IMG/VR virus record: IMGVR_UViG_3300027833_000131
Location: 1-34,883 of that record
From: a virus
DNA: 34,883 nucleotides
Strand: one strand, 5' to 3'
The notes beneath the pieces are model-generated. The model saw only the letters and a list, made by a program, of their open reading frames with translations. It was not told the origin of the DNA and did no database searches. Both the position numbers and the translations under genes were made by a program. Positions 23,349 through 33,334 of the stretch are shown here, piece by piece. How positions within the stretch are numbered: the first letter of the stretch is position 1; each line of letters starts with the position of its first letter.

Positions 23349-25451
23349 ATGGCATTTAGAACAAAATTAGATTATTCTGACGGTAGACAGATAAAACAAA
23401 GGGAAGGTACATTGACACAACTTTCTGGTGGAACTATTTTCGGTGTTTCAATTGATGACCTAGAAAGTGGGCCAGACCTTAGTACTAGTGCGTTAACAGA
23501 AGAATACTATTCTGTTATTAGTACTTTCTCTGGTGATTCTCAGTTGACGGTTATTAATTGGTATGATTCTAGAATGGAATTGTTAAATGACCAAATAATA
23601 CCACTAACCCCATCAAATAGTGGGGACACACAAGATTTATTGGTTCAATTCACCCCAGATAATTCAATAATAGTTGATGGTAATGAAGTTAATTTATCAT
23701 ACTTGGGTGTTGAATTTAATTTAGTAGCTGATACAATGACTGATAATGGTGGGACATACACTGGTACTATAATACATGAAGATTTATTTTTCTATAGTGC
23801 GGACACACTTGATTATACAGGTAGAACTATATGGGTAGATAATACAGAAATAACTAGAACGGATAGATTAATAATTAAAAATGAACCTCAAGTAGGTCAT
23901 GTCTTCACTTGTATAGATTCAGAAGGTATGGGTGCTTGGTTACCTGGTGGAACTGGTGGTAATTCGTTATGGGAATATAGTAATGGTATTTTATCATTGG
24001 TTCCGTTTAACTCCACAAATATCGCTAGTGGTGATAATTCCTTTGCAATAGGTTCTGGAACACAGGCTTTAGGTGATAACTCTTACGCACAAGGTTTAGA
24101 TACAATAGCTAGTGGTAATAGTGCACATGCTGAGGGTGTTACAACACAAGCATTAGGGGATAATTCACATGCACAAGGTAGTCAAACAATTGCGGATTCA
24201 ACAGCGTCACATGCTCAAGGTGCTCAGTCAAGAGCCTTAAATATTGCTGCACACGCACAAGGTTTTGATACATTAGCGAGTGGTGAAGCAGCACATAGTC
24301 AAGGGGCTAGAACTCAAGCGATAGGTAATAACTCACATTCTGAAGGTCAAGATACAATAGCTAGTGGTAATAGTTCACATGCTGAAGGTAGATTTTCAAA
24401 ATCAATAGGTGTTTCATCACACGCTCAAGGGTTTAATACTAGAGCCTTTGGTGATTTTTCACATGCTGAAGGGGATGGTGTATCAACATTTGGTTTAGGT
24501 TCACATGCTGAGGGTGGTGAGACAATCGCTTATGGTGATTTATCACACGTACAAGGTTTTAGAACAGAAGCTAGTGGATTTACAGCACATGCTGAAGGGT
24601 TTCTATCTAAGGCTAATGGTGACCAAAGCCATGTTGGTGGTTTTAATAGTACTGTTGAATCAGAAACTGGGTTTATACACTCAAGAAGCTCTTTATTAAC
24701 CATTAATGCTATAAATTCAGCAATACTAGGTGGTGTTGCTATTACTGGTGACTCAGCAAACACTGTTTACGTACCAGATTTAATTATAGATGGTTTAACA
24801 TCTGTTACTGATTTACAAACAGACGCTGATGGTAGGTTGGTTGATGGTGTTTCAGATGTTTCTTTAAAAGAAAATATTAAAACAATAGAATCAGCATTAG
24901 ATAAAATTAAAAAATTAAGAGGTGTATCTTTTGATTGGACTGAAGAATCTAACATGGGTGAAGGTATAAACTTTGGTTTGATTGCTCAAGAAGTTAACGA
25001 AGTCATACCAGAAATGGTGAAAACTATAAGGAAAAATGAAGGTAAATTAACTTTAGATTATAAATCTATAATACCTTGGTTAATTGAGGCTATAAAGGAA
25101 CTTAGTTCGGATGATTTAGAAAGTAACACAATAATAAAAAGTCAAACAATAACATCAGAAGATAATAATATAATTTTAAATTTTAATGGAACACATGAAT
25201 CTTCATTAAATGGTGGTATTGTTGTTAATAAAGGTATAAACTCATCTGATAATTCACAATTTATAATTAATTCTGATGGTGATTGGTTTACTAATAATTA
25301 TATAATCCCATATGGTTTAACAATACCCGAATACACACCAACTTCATCATATGATGATAGTGGTAAGATAGGGGAAATAACTAGAGATGATAACCATATT
25401 TATATTAAGACAAATAGTGGTTGGAAAAGAAGTAATTTAACAGAATTTTAA
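23349..25451 (+). CDS. Tail fibre/adhesin with YadA-type repeats and S74 chaperone domain
   Basis: This 700-aa fibre has four parts. Residues 1-240 form an N-terminal attachment region (MAFRTKLDYSDGRQIKQREG, LSGGTIFGVS) of a kind I associate with T4-like phage fibres. Residues 245-440 are 14 units of 14 residues with SHAQG/SHAEG-type cores, as in the YadA head, which folds as a trimeric left-handed beta-roll. At about 500-585 lies an intramolecular chaperone peptidase S74-type domain: VSDVSLKENI with Ser502 and Lys507 at the spacing of the endosialidase Ser-Lys dyad, then FGLIAQEVNEVIPEMV and LDYKSIIPWLIEAIKEL. Self-cleavage before Ser502 is expected. About 115 further residues follow, ending GWKRSNLTEF, which is unusual because S74 domains normally end the chain. 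Confidence 0.85.
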   Translation: MAFRTKLDYSDGRQIKQREGTLTQLSGGTIFGVSIDDLESGPDLSTSALTEEYYSVISTFSGDSQLTVINWYDSRMELLNDQIIPLTPSNSGDTQDLLVQFTPDNSIIVDGNEVNLSYLGVEFNLVADTMTDNGGTYTGTIIHEDLFFYSADTLDYTGRTIWVDNTEITRTDRLIIKNEPQVGHVFTCIDSEGMGAWLPGGTGGNSLWEYSNGILSLVPFNSTNIASGDNSFAIGSGTQALGDNSYAQGLDTIASGNSAHAEGVTTQALGDNSHAQGSQTIADSTASHAQGAQSRALNIAAHAQGFDTLASGEAAHSQGARTQAIGNNSHSEGQDTIASGNSSHAEGRFSKSIGVSSHAQGFNTRAFGDFSHAEGDGVSTFGLGSHAEGGETIAYGDLSHVQGFRTEASGFTAHAEGFLSKANGDQSHVGGFNSTVESETGFIHSRSSLLTINAINSAILGGVAITGDSANTVYVPDLIIDGLTSVTDLQTDADGRLVDGVSDVSLKENIKTIESALDKIKKLRGVSFDWTEESNMGEGINFGLIAQEVNEVIPEMVKTIRKNEGKLTLDYKSIIPWLIEAIKELSSDDLESNTIIKSQTITSEDNNIILNFNGTHESSLNGGIVVNKGINSSDNSQFIINSDGDWFTNNYIIPYGLTIPEYTPTSSYDDSGKIGEITRDDNHIYIKTNSGWKRSNLTEF
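24081..24668 (+). repeat. 14 x 42-bp degenerate YadA-type repeat array
   Basis: Fourteen in-frame units of 42 bases with no length change encode 14-residue units around SHAQG or SHAEG. Each unit is diverged at DNA level, so the array is old compared with the near-identical one at 33626-34882. Confidence 0.9.
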
Positions 25452-25452
25452 T

Positions 25453-27537
25453 ATGGGTAATTTAAAGAATTATAATTTTAATAAATTAGATGCATTTTTG
25501 AGTAATAGTGAATATACTGACTATTACTTAGCTAATGATGGTATAGCATCACCATGTTGTTTAGAAAACGACTCATTTATTAGTGATTGTACAACATTAC
25601 ACTATGATTTTAATAACCAAGACATATATCAGCCAGGAACTACATCTGGTGGTACTATTTTTAGTTTAGAAACATGGGAAGATGCTGTTAATGAAGGGTA
25701 TTCGTTACCAACATTCGGATTAACTGGTATAGATAACGGTTATATAAAGTATGTTGACGATAGTACATTTAACAATCAAAGTTTAGTAGAGACTATTACA
25801 GGTACTACAATTGAAATACCTTCTGGTGATACTAGATTTTTTATGAATAAAGTTAGTGGTAATACTGACCAGTACATATACCCAATTGATATAATTGAAG
25901 ATGAAACAATATTAGGTGATTATAATAGTTTTTGTGGTGGTTTTTATCAAGGTTATTATAAATTAGATGGTAATACATACCAAACACAACCAAATAGGCA
26001 TGAGAAGGCTTGGGTGGCTGAATTTTGGGTGAATAAAACTGAATTAAATTGTACTGGACACACTGGGCAAATATTAAACGATACTTATCCAGATAATAAA
26101 GGTTTCTTCTTTTATATGGGTACTAGGTCAGAAAATAAGTATTGGAACTTTTTTGAAGGTATTAATACTGGATGTACTAGTGGTTGTACATCAGATAGTG
26201 GTTGTACAGAAGATGTAACATCATATTGTACTGTACCTAAAGAAACTGAGGTTTATATTGATAGTGATGAAGGTTATCCTATTAGTCTTAGTCCACGTTA
26301 TTTTGACATACAAGAAATTACTAACCCATTTTTAATATATGGTAGGGCTAGTAAATTATCTGGACATACAAATGGTTGTGGTGTTGAACCTAGTGGGCTT
26401 GGTAACGAGACAGTTTGTTCATATTCTGGAGACTCAATAACTATAACTAGTACTACTAGACCAATTGTTTACGAAACTAACCCATTCTTAATATATGGTA
26501 GGGCTAGTAAGATGTCTGGACATACAAATGGTTGTGGTGTTGAACCTAGTGGGTATGGTAATGAGACAGTTTGTTCGTATTCTGGTGGGTCGTCTAATCA
26601 AGATATTAATTTAGATAACACATTAGATATTGTCGATAATGCCATTGGATTTAGAATTAAAGATGATGGAAGTATTGGTTATAGATTATTAACATCTGGT
26701 TGTACTAGTGGGAATACCTCTATGAGTGCTGTAACAATAGAGGAAGGTTATTCTTTAAGTGGTGAAGTAAGAGATAATGTTTGGGAACATATTATTATTA
26801 GATATGTTATGGATGAATATTATGATGAATGTGAATTAAAATTTGGTAAACCAAGGAATGGTAGGTTAATGTTTTATGTTAACGGTAAATTAAAATTTGC
26901 AGTAGATGATATTAGTGAATTAGTATTTAAAAGATTAAATGATTTTAAAGAAAAACAATTAGGTGTCCCGTTTAATTTTAGTTTAGGTGGGGGTTCACAA
27001 GGGTTATTGGAGAGTATGACTTTTGATGGTCAAGATGAGGATGATTTAGGGTTGTTAATTGAAAATAATTTTGCTGGTACATTTATTGGTGGTATATCAC
27101 AATTTAAATTTTATAATTGTGATTTAAATTGGTGCGAAATAAGTAATTTATATGAAAATAATATATTTAGGTATTCAAAAATTGAAGACGTGGTAATACT
27201 TGGGGAACCTACTGGAGAAATTAATGTATATGTCGGTAAAAATATAAATAATTTTATGGACATAAACGTATTAAATTCATTAACTAAGTACCAATTAGAT
27301 AGTCTTGGTGAACTTGATGATTTTACACTAAATTTAACTGATAACAATGGTTATATATTTGTTCTATTACCTTTAGGTGTTTCTAGACCAAATAAATTTG
27401 TTTTAGGGGAAGATTGTAATGACTTTTCAGTACCTTTTAACATATCCCCTAATAAAATGGTTATTAATGATATTGAATATAACGTATATAAATCATTTAA
27501 CAAAAGTTTTTATAGTGGTAATTTTAAATTTTGTTAA
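25453..27537 (+). CDS. Large tail-fibre/virion surface protein (694 aa), Cys-rich
   Basis: The gene begins one base after the fibre stop (TAA-t-ATG), so it belongs to the same operon. The protein is polar, with many Asn/Gly/Asp/Thr residues and an unusual number of cysteines (for example GCTSGCTSDSGCTED). Segments such as 'NVWEHIIIRYVMDEY', 'RLMFYVNGKLKF' and 'FNFSLGGGSQGLLE' resemble LamG/concanavalin-like beta-sandwich binding modules that occur in phage fibres. Residues 290-326 and 342-378 are a near-identical internal repeat. A host-receptor or accessory fibre role fits. No signal peptide is present. Confidence 0.6.
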   Translation: MGNLKNYNFNKLDAFLSNSEYTDYYLANDGIASPCCLENDSFISDCTTLHYDFNNQDIYQPGTTSGGTIFSLETWEDAVNEGYSLPTFGLTGIDNGYIKYVDDSTFNNQSLVETITGTTIEIPSGDTRFFMNKVSGNTDQYIYPIDIIEDETILGDYNSFCGGFYQGYYKLDGNTYQTQPNRHEKAWVAEFWVNKTELNCTGHTGQILNDTYPDNKGFFFYMGTRSENKYWNFFEGINTGCTSGCTSDSGCTEDVTSYCTVPKETEVYIDSDEGYPISLSPRYFDIQEITNPFLIYGRASKLSGHTNGCGVEPSGLGNETVCSYSGDSITITSTTRPIVYETNPFLIYGRASKMSGHTNGCGVEPSGYGNETVCSYSGGSSNQDINLDNTLDIVDNAIGFRIKDDGSIGYRLLTSGCTSGNTSMSAVTIEEGYSLSGEVRDNVWEHIIIRYVMDEYYDECELKFGKPRNGRLMFYVNGKLKFAVDDISELVFKRLNDFKEKQLGVPFNFSLGGGSQGLLESMTFDGQDEDDLGLLIENNFAGTFIGGISQFKFYNCDLNWCEISNLYENNIFRYSKIEDVVILGEPTGEINVYVGKNINNFMDINVLNSLTKYQLDSLGELDDFTLNLTDNNGYIFVLLPLGVSRPNKFVLGEDCNDFSVPFNISPNKMVINDIEYNVYKSFNKSFYSGNFKFC
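26321..26585 (+). repeat. Internal duplication of 109 bp, period 156 bp
   Basis: The segment 26321-26429 recurs at 26477-26585 with only a few base changes, encoding NPFLIYGRASK...SGHTNGCGVEPSG twice with a Leu/Tyr-type difference. The 52-codon period keeps the frame, so this is a duplicated binding or spacer module. Confidence 0.9.
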
Positions 27538-27569
27538 TGAATTAAAGTATTTATAAAAAAAGATAAAGT

Positions 27570-28445
27570 ATGAGTGATTTTAGTGAAATAGGTGGTGTTC
27601 CAGTTTTAGGTTTTATTAGCCCAGCAGACACTAGAGATGAATATGCAGTAACTGACCCATTATACGCTATAGGTGGGTTTAGAATAATAGAAGGTGGTTT
27701 AACAGATTTGAATCTAATACCAGAAGCTAGACGTAGAGCTGGTATGATTGTAGGTATTAGAAATGGTGAAAAATACTATAAATTATTAAATAAAGAGTGG
27801 ATTTATGATTTGGGTGATTGGGAAACTTGGAGAATATCTGATAATCCAGACCCTTTTAATAGTGGTACACAAATAAGTGGTACTAAATTATTTACCAATA
27901 GATTAATACAGGTAACATCTAACCAAAGTACTTTTAACATCACATTAGATGATGATAGTATCTTAGTTAATATAAAGTGTAATGAAGATTATAATATAAT
28001 TTTACCACCTTTAAATTCAATTAATTTAGGCTTTAAGATAGCTTTTAAAAATTTAACATCAGATGGGTTAAAAGGTACTATTTATCCTTATAGTGGTGAC
28101 ATTATAGAAGGTAAAGGTAATTTTAATTTCTTCGGTAAAGGTTTGTTTGAAATTACTAAAATGTTATCAGTAGACGGTGTGAATAATGAATGGGTTTTGA
28201 CACATTATTCCAATATAATTGAATCTAGGTTTCAAGGTAAAACTAAAAAATTTGAATTTATAAATAAAAGTCAAATTATAGTACCACACAATTTAGGTTA
28301 TACCCCTGTAACACAGGTGTGGATAGGTGATGGGTTGGGTGATTATAATGATGCTGATGTTGATGTTGACCATGATTTAATAAATTATAATACTTTTAAT
28401 ATTAATTTTGGACAACCTTTATCTGGTTTTGTACTATTTATTTAA
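27570..28445 (+). CDS. Tail-fibre/virion protein with fibre-attachment-type N-terminus (291 aa)
   Basis: It begins MSDFSEIGGVPVLGFISPAD. Residues 25-60 ('YAVTDPLYAIGGFRIIEGGL', 'LIPEARRRAGMIVGIRNGEKYYKL') match a common fibre element of the type 'D..yg.GG.r.v.dl.ar..Ip..RR..GM.vyv..e.kyY.L', as I recall it. The middle is beta-rich. The end has 'SQIIVPHNLGYTPVTQVWI' and 'SGFVLFI', a C-terminal domain common to phage structural proteins that binds ligands. It lies within the fibre operon, 32 nt after the 694-aa gene. It would be a short fibre or adaptor, outside the capsid. Confidence 0.65.
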   Translation: MSDFSEIGGVPVLGFISPADTRDEYAVTDPLYAIGGFRIIEGGLTDLNLIPEARRRAGMIVGIRNGEKYYKLLNKEWIYDLGDWETWRISDNPDPFNSGTQISGTKLFTNRLIQVTSNQSTFNITLDDDSILVNIKCNEDYNIILPPLNSINLGFKIAFKNLTSDGLKGTIYPYSGDIIEGKGNFNFFGKGLFEITKMLSVDGVNNEWVLTHYSNIIESRFQGKTKKFEFINKSQIIVPHNLGYTPVTQVWIGDGLGDYNDADVDVDHDLINYNTFNINFGQPLSGFVLFI

Positions 28446-28481
28446 AAACAATAATAACACTTAAAAAAAAAGACAAAAAAA

Positions 28482-31055
28482 ATGCCAATTACAAACAAAA
28501 ATCTGTATAGAGGTTCAGACTTTAATAATCAAGAGTTAAAGGATGTTAAATCTATTCAATTAAATCAAGACGCTACATTAGCTGATGAAGTGGTTAGAAA
28601 ATCACAATCAGAATCTATTTCGGCACTAGCTGCTCAAAACATCTTAAAGACATTATTAAGTGAGGCTAGTAACGTCACAGCCTTCACATCATTATCAATT
28701 AAAGGTTTTTTAGAAGGTAAACAAGATAATTTAGAAATTGATAGTAGTTCTACCTCTTATTTACAGATTGTAGATGGGTACAAGATTAAGGCTACTCAAT
28801 TACTAATTACAGATGTTGAGGTAAACGAAACTTGCTCAACTTTACAGATGTTTATAGATACTTATTCACCTAGTAAACAAGAAGGTGATGTTGTAATCCT
28901 TACGTCAGCATCTAATAACCAAGAACGTTCTTGGATAAAAACTAGTAACGTATCTCAAGGTGTAGATGGTTATACCAGACTACAGACTGACTATAACGTA
29001 ACTTCAATACGTACTATGTTTTCATCTGGAGCCTTCTTATCATATAGTCAATCTTCTGGTCAATATGCGTTAGTTACTGGACTTCTTGGGACTCAATTAG
29101 GTGCCCAAACTTTACCTATGGATTCAAATAAATTTTCTGTTTTATCATTAAGTAATGATACACAAGAGAAAGTTAATTTAGCTTTAGAAAGTTATATAGA
29201 AAGTGTGGACACTAATGCCACTGGTGGTGTTGGTACAGTTAATTTAAGGTTAAATAATTTATCTGGTGTCGATGGAAACAACATGCAATTATTTACTGGT
29301 AATTTTTATAGTAATAACGCAACAATAAAACAATTATTTGTTGAGACAGAAACTGCTTTAAGTAACGCCACATCGGATAGGGCTCTTATTCGTTCTGAAT
29401 TCTCAGATGCCGACAACGGTTTACAACTAAACATTAATTCAGAAACCAATGCTAGAGTTAACGCAGTTAATGGTGAGGCTAATATAAGATTAAATGAAGA
29501 TTTACAGTTACAATCAAACATCAATCAAACTAATTCAGATATTAATGATGAGATAAATAGAGCAACTAGTGCTGAAAACGCTTTAAGTAATAGAGCGGAT
29601 ATTTTTGAGGGGGATGTTTCAACAATTGGTTCGATAAGTAAAGCACAATCGGATTCACAAATATTCGCAACTAACGCAGTTAATGGTGAAGCCTCACTTA
29701 GGATAACTGGTGACGCTAATTTACAAACACAAATTGATGCATTACAAGGTGCGTTCCAATACAAAGGATTTGTCGATAGTAGTGGACGTATAACACATGT
29801 TGACAGTCTAAACCCTAATAATAACCAAGTGTTTGAGAATGCTACTTTCACTGAAGGTGAATTTTATAAAATAAATTCTAATTTAACTATAACTTTTAGT
29901 GATAATAGTGCGTTGTCACTTAATAATGGTGATGGTTTAATTGTTATTAACACCAAAAGTGTGGCTGGAACCGCAGTTGCTAGTGATTTCCATAAAGGTG
30001 ATAACACTGAAAACGCTGATATATTAAGGGAAGGTATGTTAGATAATACCACAATTGAAAAAACTGGTAATGAAGTAAAAGTTAAAAATGATTCAATAAC
30101 AAGAGTACAGTTAGACTCAAATGTTGAAGTAGATATTGATAATAAAGTTTTAAAATCTGGTGATATAATGAGTGGGGCCTTACAAATAGATAAAGTTGTG
30201 GGTGCTGGAGCTGGTTACACAGGGGGGTATGATTTCTCAAGTTATATTAAAATGAAATCTATCGATACATCTAGTTTAACTAACACACAAAGAGCATTAT
30301 TAGTAGAGAACGAGGTCTATACTGACGGTAGTGGGAACCCATTTGATTTAGATTATGCTAATGGTGCCACAATATCTACTCACTATAAAGGGGGTAGTAA
30401 TGATTTAACTGTTGCAATTGTTGGACTTAATGGTGAGGGTAGAGTTTTAAACCCATTATCTGCTGTTTATTCAACTGGTGTTTATGGTTCTTCAATTGAC
30501 CCACAATTGGGTGTTAATGCTGGAGCTACTTTAATAGCTCAAAATGGTGCCACAGCAAACTTAGGTATGTTCGCTTTTTGTGACACTGCTGGAGCTTTAA
30601 ATAATAGAGGTGCATATATAGCATTATCAACCGACACAGTTGATTTTGATGCTTATAGGGTAGCTAGAGTGTCTGACCCTCTACCAGTTCAAAATGCCGC
30701 TTTAATCATTGATGATTATACTGGGATTTCACATGCTGCTTATATTAATGGTAAAGTTGAGATAAATGGTCCTGTTATAATACCTAACGCATCAAATGAT
30801 ACACATGCTGTAAATTTAGGTGATATTAAAAATAAAGAAAAAGAGTTCACTGTTAATATCCCAGCTTTAGATTCTGTAACAATTAATCATCAATTTGATA
30901 GTAAGAAACTATTATTTACTTTATGGTTAAATGATGAATCAGTTGATGATGGATTTAAGGTTGAGCGTACTAGTACAAACTCTATAAAAATTTACAATAA
31001 CACTATTGAATCTGTAGATGGTTTAGAAGTTCTTTTATATAAATTTTCAATATAA
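28482..31055 (+). CDS. Long tail fibre protein (857 aa) with coiled-coil repeats
   Basis: This protein starts MPITNKNLYRGSDFNNQELK, a typical fibre N-terminus. Residues about 280-420 contain heptad-like helical repeats ('NAVNGEANIRLNEDLQLQ' and 'NAVNGEASLRITGDANLQ' are related units), which suggests a trimeric coiled-coil shaft. Around 425-480 ('LQGAFQYKGFVDSSGRI') and later are beta-rich domains typical of the distal shaft, and the C-terminal segment 'VDGFKVERTSTNSIKIYN' has a fibre-tip-like strand pattern. There is no S74 or YadA repeat. It should form a trimer attached to the baseplate or to another fibre. A strong terminator follows. Confidence 0.7.
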   Translation: MPITNKNLYRGSDFNNQELKDVKSIQLNQDATLADEVVRKSQSESISALAAQNILKTLLSEASNVTAFTSLSIKGFLEGKQDNLEIDSSSTSYLQIVDGYKIKATQLLITDVEVNETCSTLQMFIDTYSPSKQEGDVVILTSASNNQERSWIKTSNVSQGVDGYTRLQTDYNVTSIRTMFSSGAFLSYSQSSGQYALVTGLLGTQLGAQTLPMDSNKFSVLSLSNDTQEKVNLALESYIESVDTNATGGVGTVNLRLNNLSGVDGNNMQLFTGNFYSNNATIKQLFVETETALSNATSDRALIRSEFSDADNGLQLNINSETNARVNAVNGEANIRLNEDLQLQSNINQTNSDINDEINRATSAENALSNRADIFEGDVSTIGSISKAQSDSQIFATNAVNGEASLRITGDANLQTQIDALQGAFQYKGFVDSSGRITHVDSLNPNNNQVFENATFTEGEFYKINSNLTITFSDNSALSLNNGDGLIVINTKSVAGTAVASDFHKGDNTENADILREGMLDNTTIEKTGNEVKVKNDSITRVQLDSNVEVDIDNKVLKSGDIMSGALQIDKVVGAGAGYTGGYDFSSYIKMKSIDTSSLTNTQRALLVENEVYTDGSGNPFDLDYANGATISTHYKGGSNDLTVAIVGLNGEGRVLNPLSAVYSTGVYGSSIDPQLGVNAGATLIAQNGATANLGMFAFCDTAGALNNRGAYIALSTDTVDFDAYRVARVSDPLPVQNAALIIDDYTGISHAAYINGKVEINGPVIIPNASNDTHAVNLGDIKNKEKEFTVNIPALDSVTINHQFDSKKLLFTLWLNDESVDDGFKVERTSTNSIKIYNNTIESVDGLEVLLYKFSI

Positions 31056-31075
31056 TTAATTAATTAACTTTTAAT

Positions 31076-31112
31076 AAAAAAAAGGTAACCGTTTATGGTT
31101 ACCTTTTTTTTT
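31076..31112 (+). terminator. Terminator after the long tail fibre gene
   Basis: A 15-bp stem (aaaaaaaaggtaacc 31076-31090 with ggttacctttttttt 31097-31111) and a six-base loop end in a T run. It lies 20 nt after the stop. The symmetry lets it act on either strand, but only the plus strand carries genes here. The next gene begins at 31164 and likely has its own promoter in the A/T-rich gap, which shows no clear consensus. Confidence 0.92.
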
Positions 31113-31163
31113 ATTTAATAATTTTTTTTAATTATTAAGACATATTTATTAATAAACAATTAT

Positions 31164-33332
31164 ATGGCAAACAATAGATTAATATTAAGGACATTAAATA
31201 GCCCATGGTTAGTGCCATTACCTGATGTAACAAAAGGTTCTGTATTAACTCACGCTGAATTGGATAATAATTTTTTATACCTTAAAGGTGAAGTTATTTA
31301 TTCAGCTTCTACAATTAATGATGAAATTTTATTTCATAAAATAAATGGTGAAAATATAACGGTTAAAGCACCACAAAATTATTGGGTTGAGGTTACTGAT
31401 GAAGTAAATTCCATAACAACACCAAATACAGTTTATGTACCTAAATTAAATGTTAATGATGTAAATACTATTGAACCTAATGGGAAGTTTTTAACATTAG
31501 ATGATGATGGTTTCCTTACAGAATCTAGTAATATTTTTGAAGGTACATGGGAAGAATTAAATACGATAAAACAAAATAATGGGTTAATTATTGGTTCAAG
31601 ATACTTATTAACAGATTATCAAACCCAATATATAATTGAGGGGACTGACTCTAGTGATTTAGTGGTAATAGAAGAGGTTATTGGTCAGGCTAGTGGTTAT
31701 GCACAATTTGAGAATGTCCCTACTACTTTGTTATTTAATGGTGATACCGCAACAATTTATGAGTTGCCAGATAGTTATAGTGGTTCTTTATCAGTGGGCG
31801 ATACAGTAACGGTTACTGATTATTTTAACAGTACTTTTATCAAATTCTCCCCATCTATAACAACACCTGGTATTAAATTATCAATAAGTAAGCAAAGGTA
31901 CCCTAACGTAACAAGTAATACTTTACTATTAGATTCTTTTGGTAAACCAATATTAAAACCCCAGGGTGTGTTGAATATAGATGTTCATGATGGGACACCT
32001 TATTTAAACATGTTAGCGGAAGAAAACCCAATACCACCAATTGAGCAAATTTCAATAATAGCGATTAGTGAAAATCAATTTTCATTAGAGGCTGAAAGTT
32101 TGACTTTTATAGGTGATAAACTTAGATACGACTTTGAAGACATAAACTTATTAGATGGTAATGGGACCCCTACTGGTCAATTTAGGAAAGGTTTTATCTT
32201 AGGTAGAGAGAATTTAGATAAAACTGTAAATATTAATAAAGACTGGAGGGTTCAGAGGTATAGAAGGTATAAGATGGATGATGAAAATTGGTCGAAATAC
32301 ACTCATGATGAAACACAAATAACAACTAGTGGTTCTACAAATATATATCTTATTGATGGACTTAATAATTTTACCACTAATTTAACTGTTAATGAAGAAC
32401 ATAAATATATATGTAAAAACCCATACGAACAACAGTTTTATATTGATTTTACAAATATAAATGAAAACCCATTTATATCTGGTGTAACTAATTCAGATAT
32501 AATTACTAGGGTACAGACGAATACTGGTGAAGATATTTTACTAGACATAAACTTACCTTTTAGTGGTTTATCCGAATCTAAAGATTTTTTTATATTACCA
32601 ATAACCAATAACGATAAAAATGGGTTAACTGAAAGATTAGTTGTAGGTGATTTAACTAACACCATATTTTTAGATAATACTCAAAACTATGGTTCATCAG
32701 CTAAAATAAATATATTTAACACAGATAAAATATATAATTCTTCATTTATGACTGGCTTATCGATTAGTTCATATGGACCTATTACCAGTGTTATTAGTAT
32801 AGATAGAATGGACATAACTAACACTAGTACTAGTACAATGGATAAAATAAATATATTAGTAAATGGTGGACTTAATAATAGTGGTAGCTTGTACAATTTA
32901 ACGATAGGTGGTAGTAAACAATCATCTACATCCTTAAATTTAGTTAAAGAGATAAGGTTTACTGATAATTGTCTGATTAGGAATTCAATGTTAGGTGGTA
33001 GAAGATGGGATAGAATGATAATTAAAGGTGTTATGTCCCATAATTATATTAGCTTAAGTTTTAATATAATGACAACAATACATGGGTTATCATATTTAAA
33101 TTTAATTAGACAAACTAATAATAGTAATACTATATATAGTGGGTGGGAAATTGATATAAACTCATATACAAATAAATTACCTGGTAAAGCTGATTTTGGT
33201 TATATTTATGATTTAACATCGATACCAAACGACACTAAGTTAAATAATTTTAACGATAATAAAAATTTAGTCTACACAAAAATAGATTCAAATAATAACA
33301 TACAATTAATAACACAATCAACACCTCAATAA
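31164..33332 (+). CDS. Tail fibre/spike-like protein (722 aa)
   Basis: The N-terminus has 'LILRTLNSPWLVPLPDVTKG' followed by 'LTHAELDNNFLYLKGEVI', a fibre-attachment pattern of the type 'P....kGs.Lt..elD.NFl.Lk' found in many phage tail proteins. The central region is beta-rich with 'SRYLLTDYQTQYIIEG' near residue 150. The C-terminal third is full of short Asn/Ser/Thr strands ('NILVNGGLNNSGSLYNL', 'NLVKEIRFTDNCLIRNSML') that suggest a beta-helix or stacked-strand trimer. It ends close to the next fibre gene, whose start follows after two bases. No enzyme motif is visible. Host recognition or surface glycan binding is likely. Confidence 0.65.
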   Translation: MANNRLILRTLNSPWLVPLPDVTKGSVLTHAELDNNFLYLKGEVIYSASTINDEILFHKINGENITVKAPQNYWVEVTDEVNSITTPNTVYVPKLNVNDVNTIEPNGKFLTLDDDGFLTESSNIFEGTWEELNTIKQNNGLIIGSRYLLTDYQTQYIIEGTDSSDLVVIEEVIGQASGYAQFENVPTTLLFNGDTATIYELPDSYSGSLSVGDTVTVTDYFNSTFIKFSPSITTPGIKLSISKQRYPNVTSNTLLLDSFGKPILKPQGVLNIDVHDGTPYLNMLAEENPIPPIEQISIIAISENQFSLEAESLTFIGDKLRYDFEDINLLDGNGTPTGQFRKGFILGRENLDKTVNINKDWRVQRYRRYKMDDENWSKYTHDETQITTSGSTNIYLIDGLNNFTTNLTVNEEHKYICKNPYEQQFYIDFTNINENPFISGVTNSDIITRVQTNTGEDILLDINLPFSGLSESKDFFILPITNNDKNGLTERLVVGDLTNTIFLDNTQNYGSSAKINIFNTDKIYNSSFMTGLSISSYGPITSVISIDRMDITNTSTSTMDKINILVNGGLNNSGSLYNLTIGGSKQSSTSLNLVKEIRFTDNCLIRNSMLGGRRWDRMIIKGVMSHNYISLSFNIMTTIHGLSYLNLIRQTNNSNTIYSGWEIDINSYTNKLPGKADFGYIYDLTSIPNDTKLNNFNDNKNLVYTKIDSNNNIQLITQSTPQ

Positions 33333-33334
33333 TT

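Noticed and set aside
27548-27555. Minus-strand TATAAATA upstream of the 291-aa fibre gene
   Set aside because: It points away from the gene and no minus-strand gene follows, so it is probably chance in AT-rich DNA.
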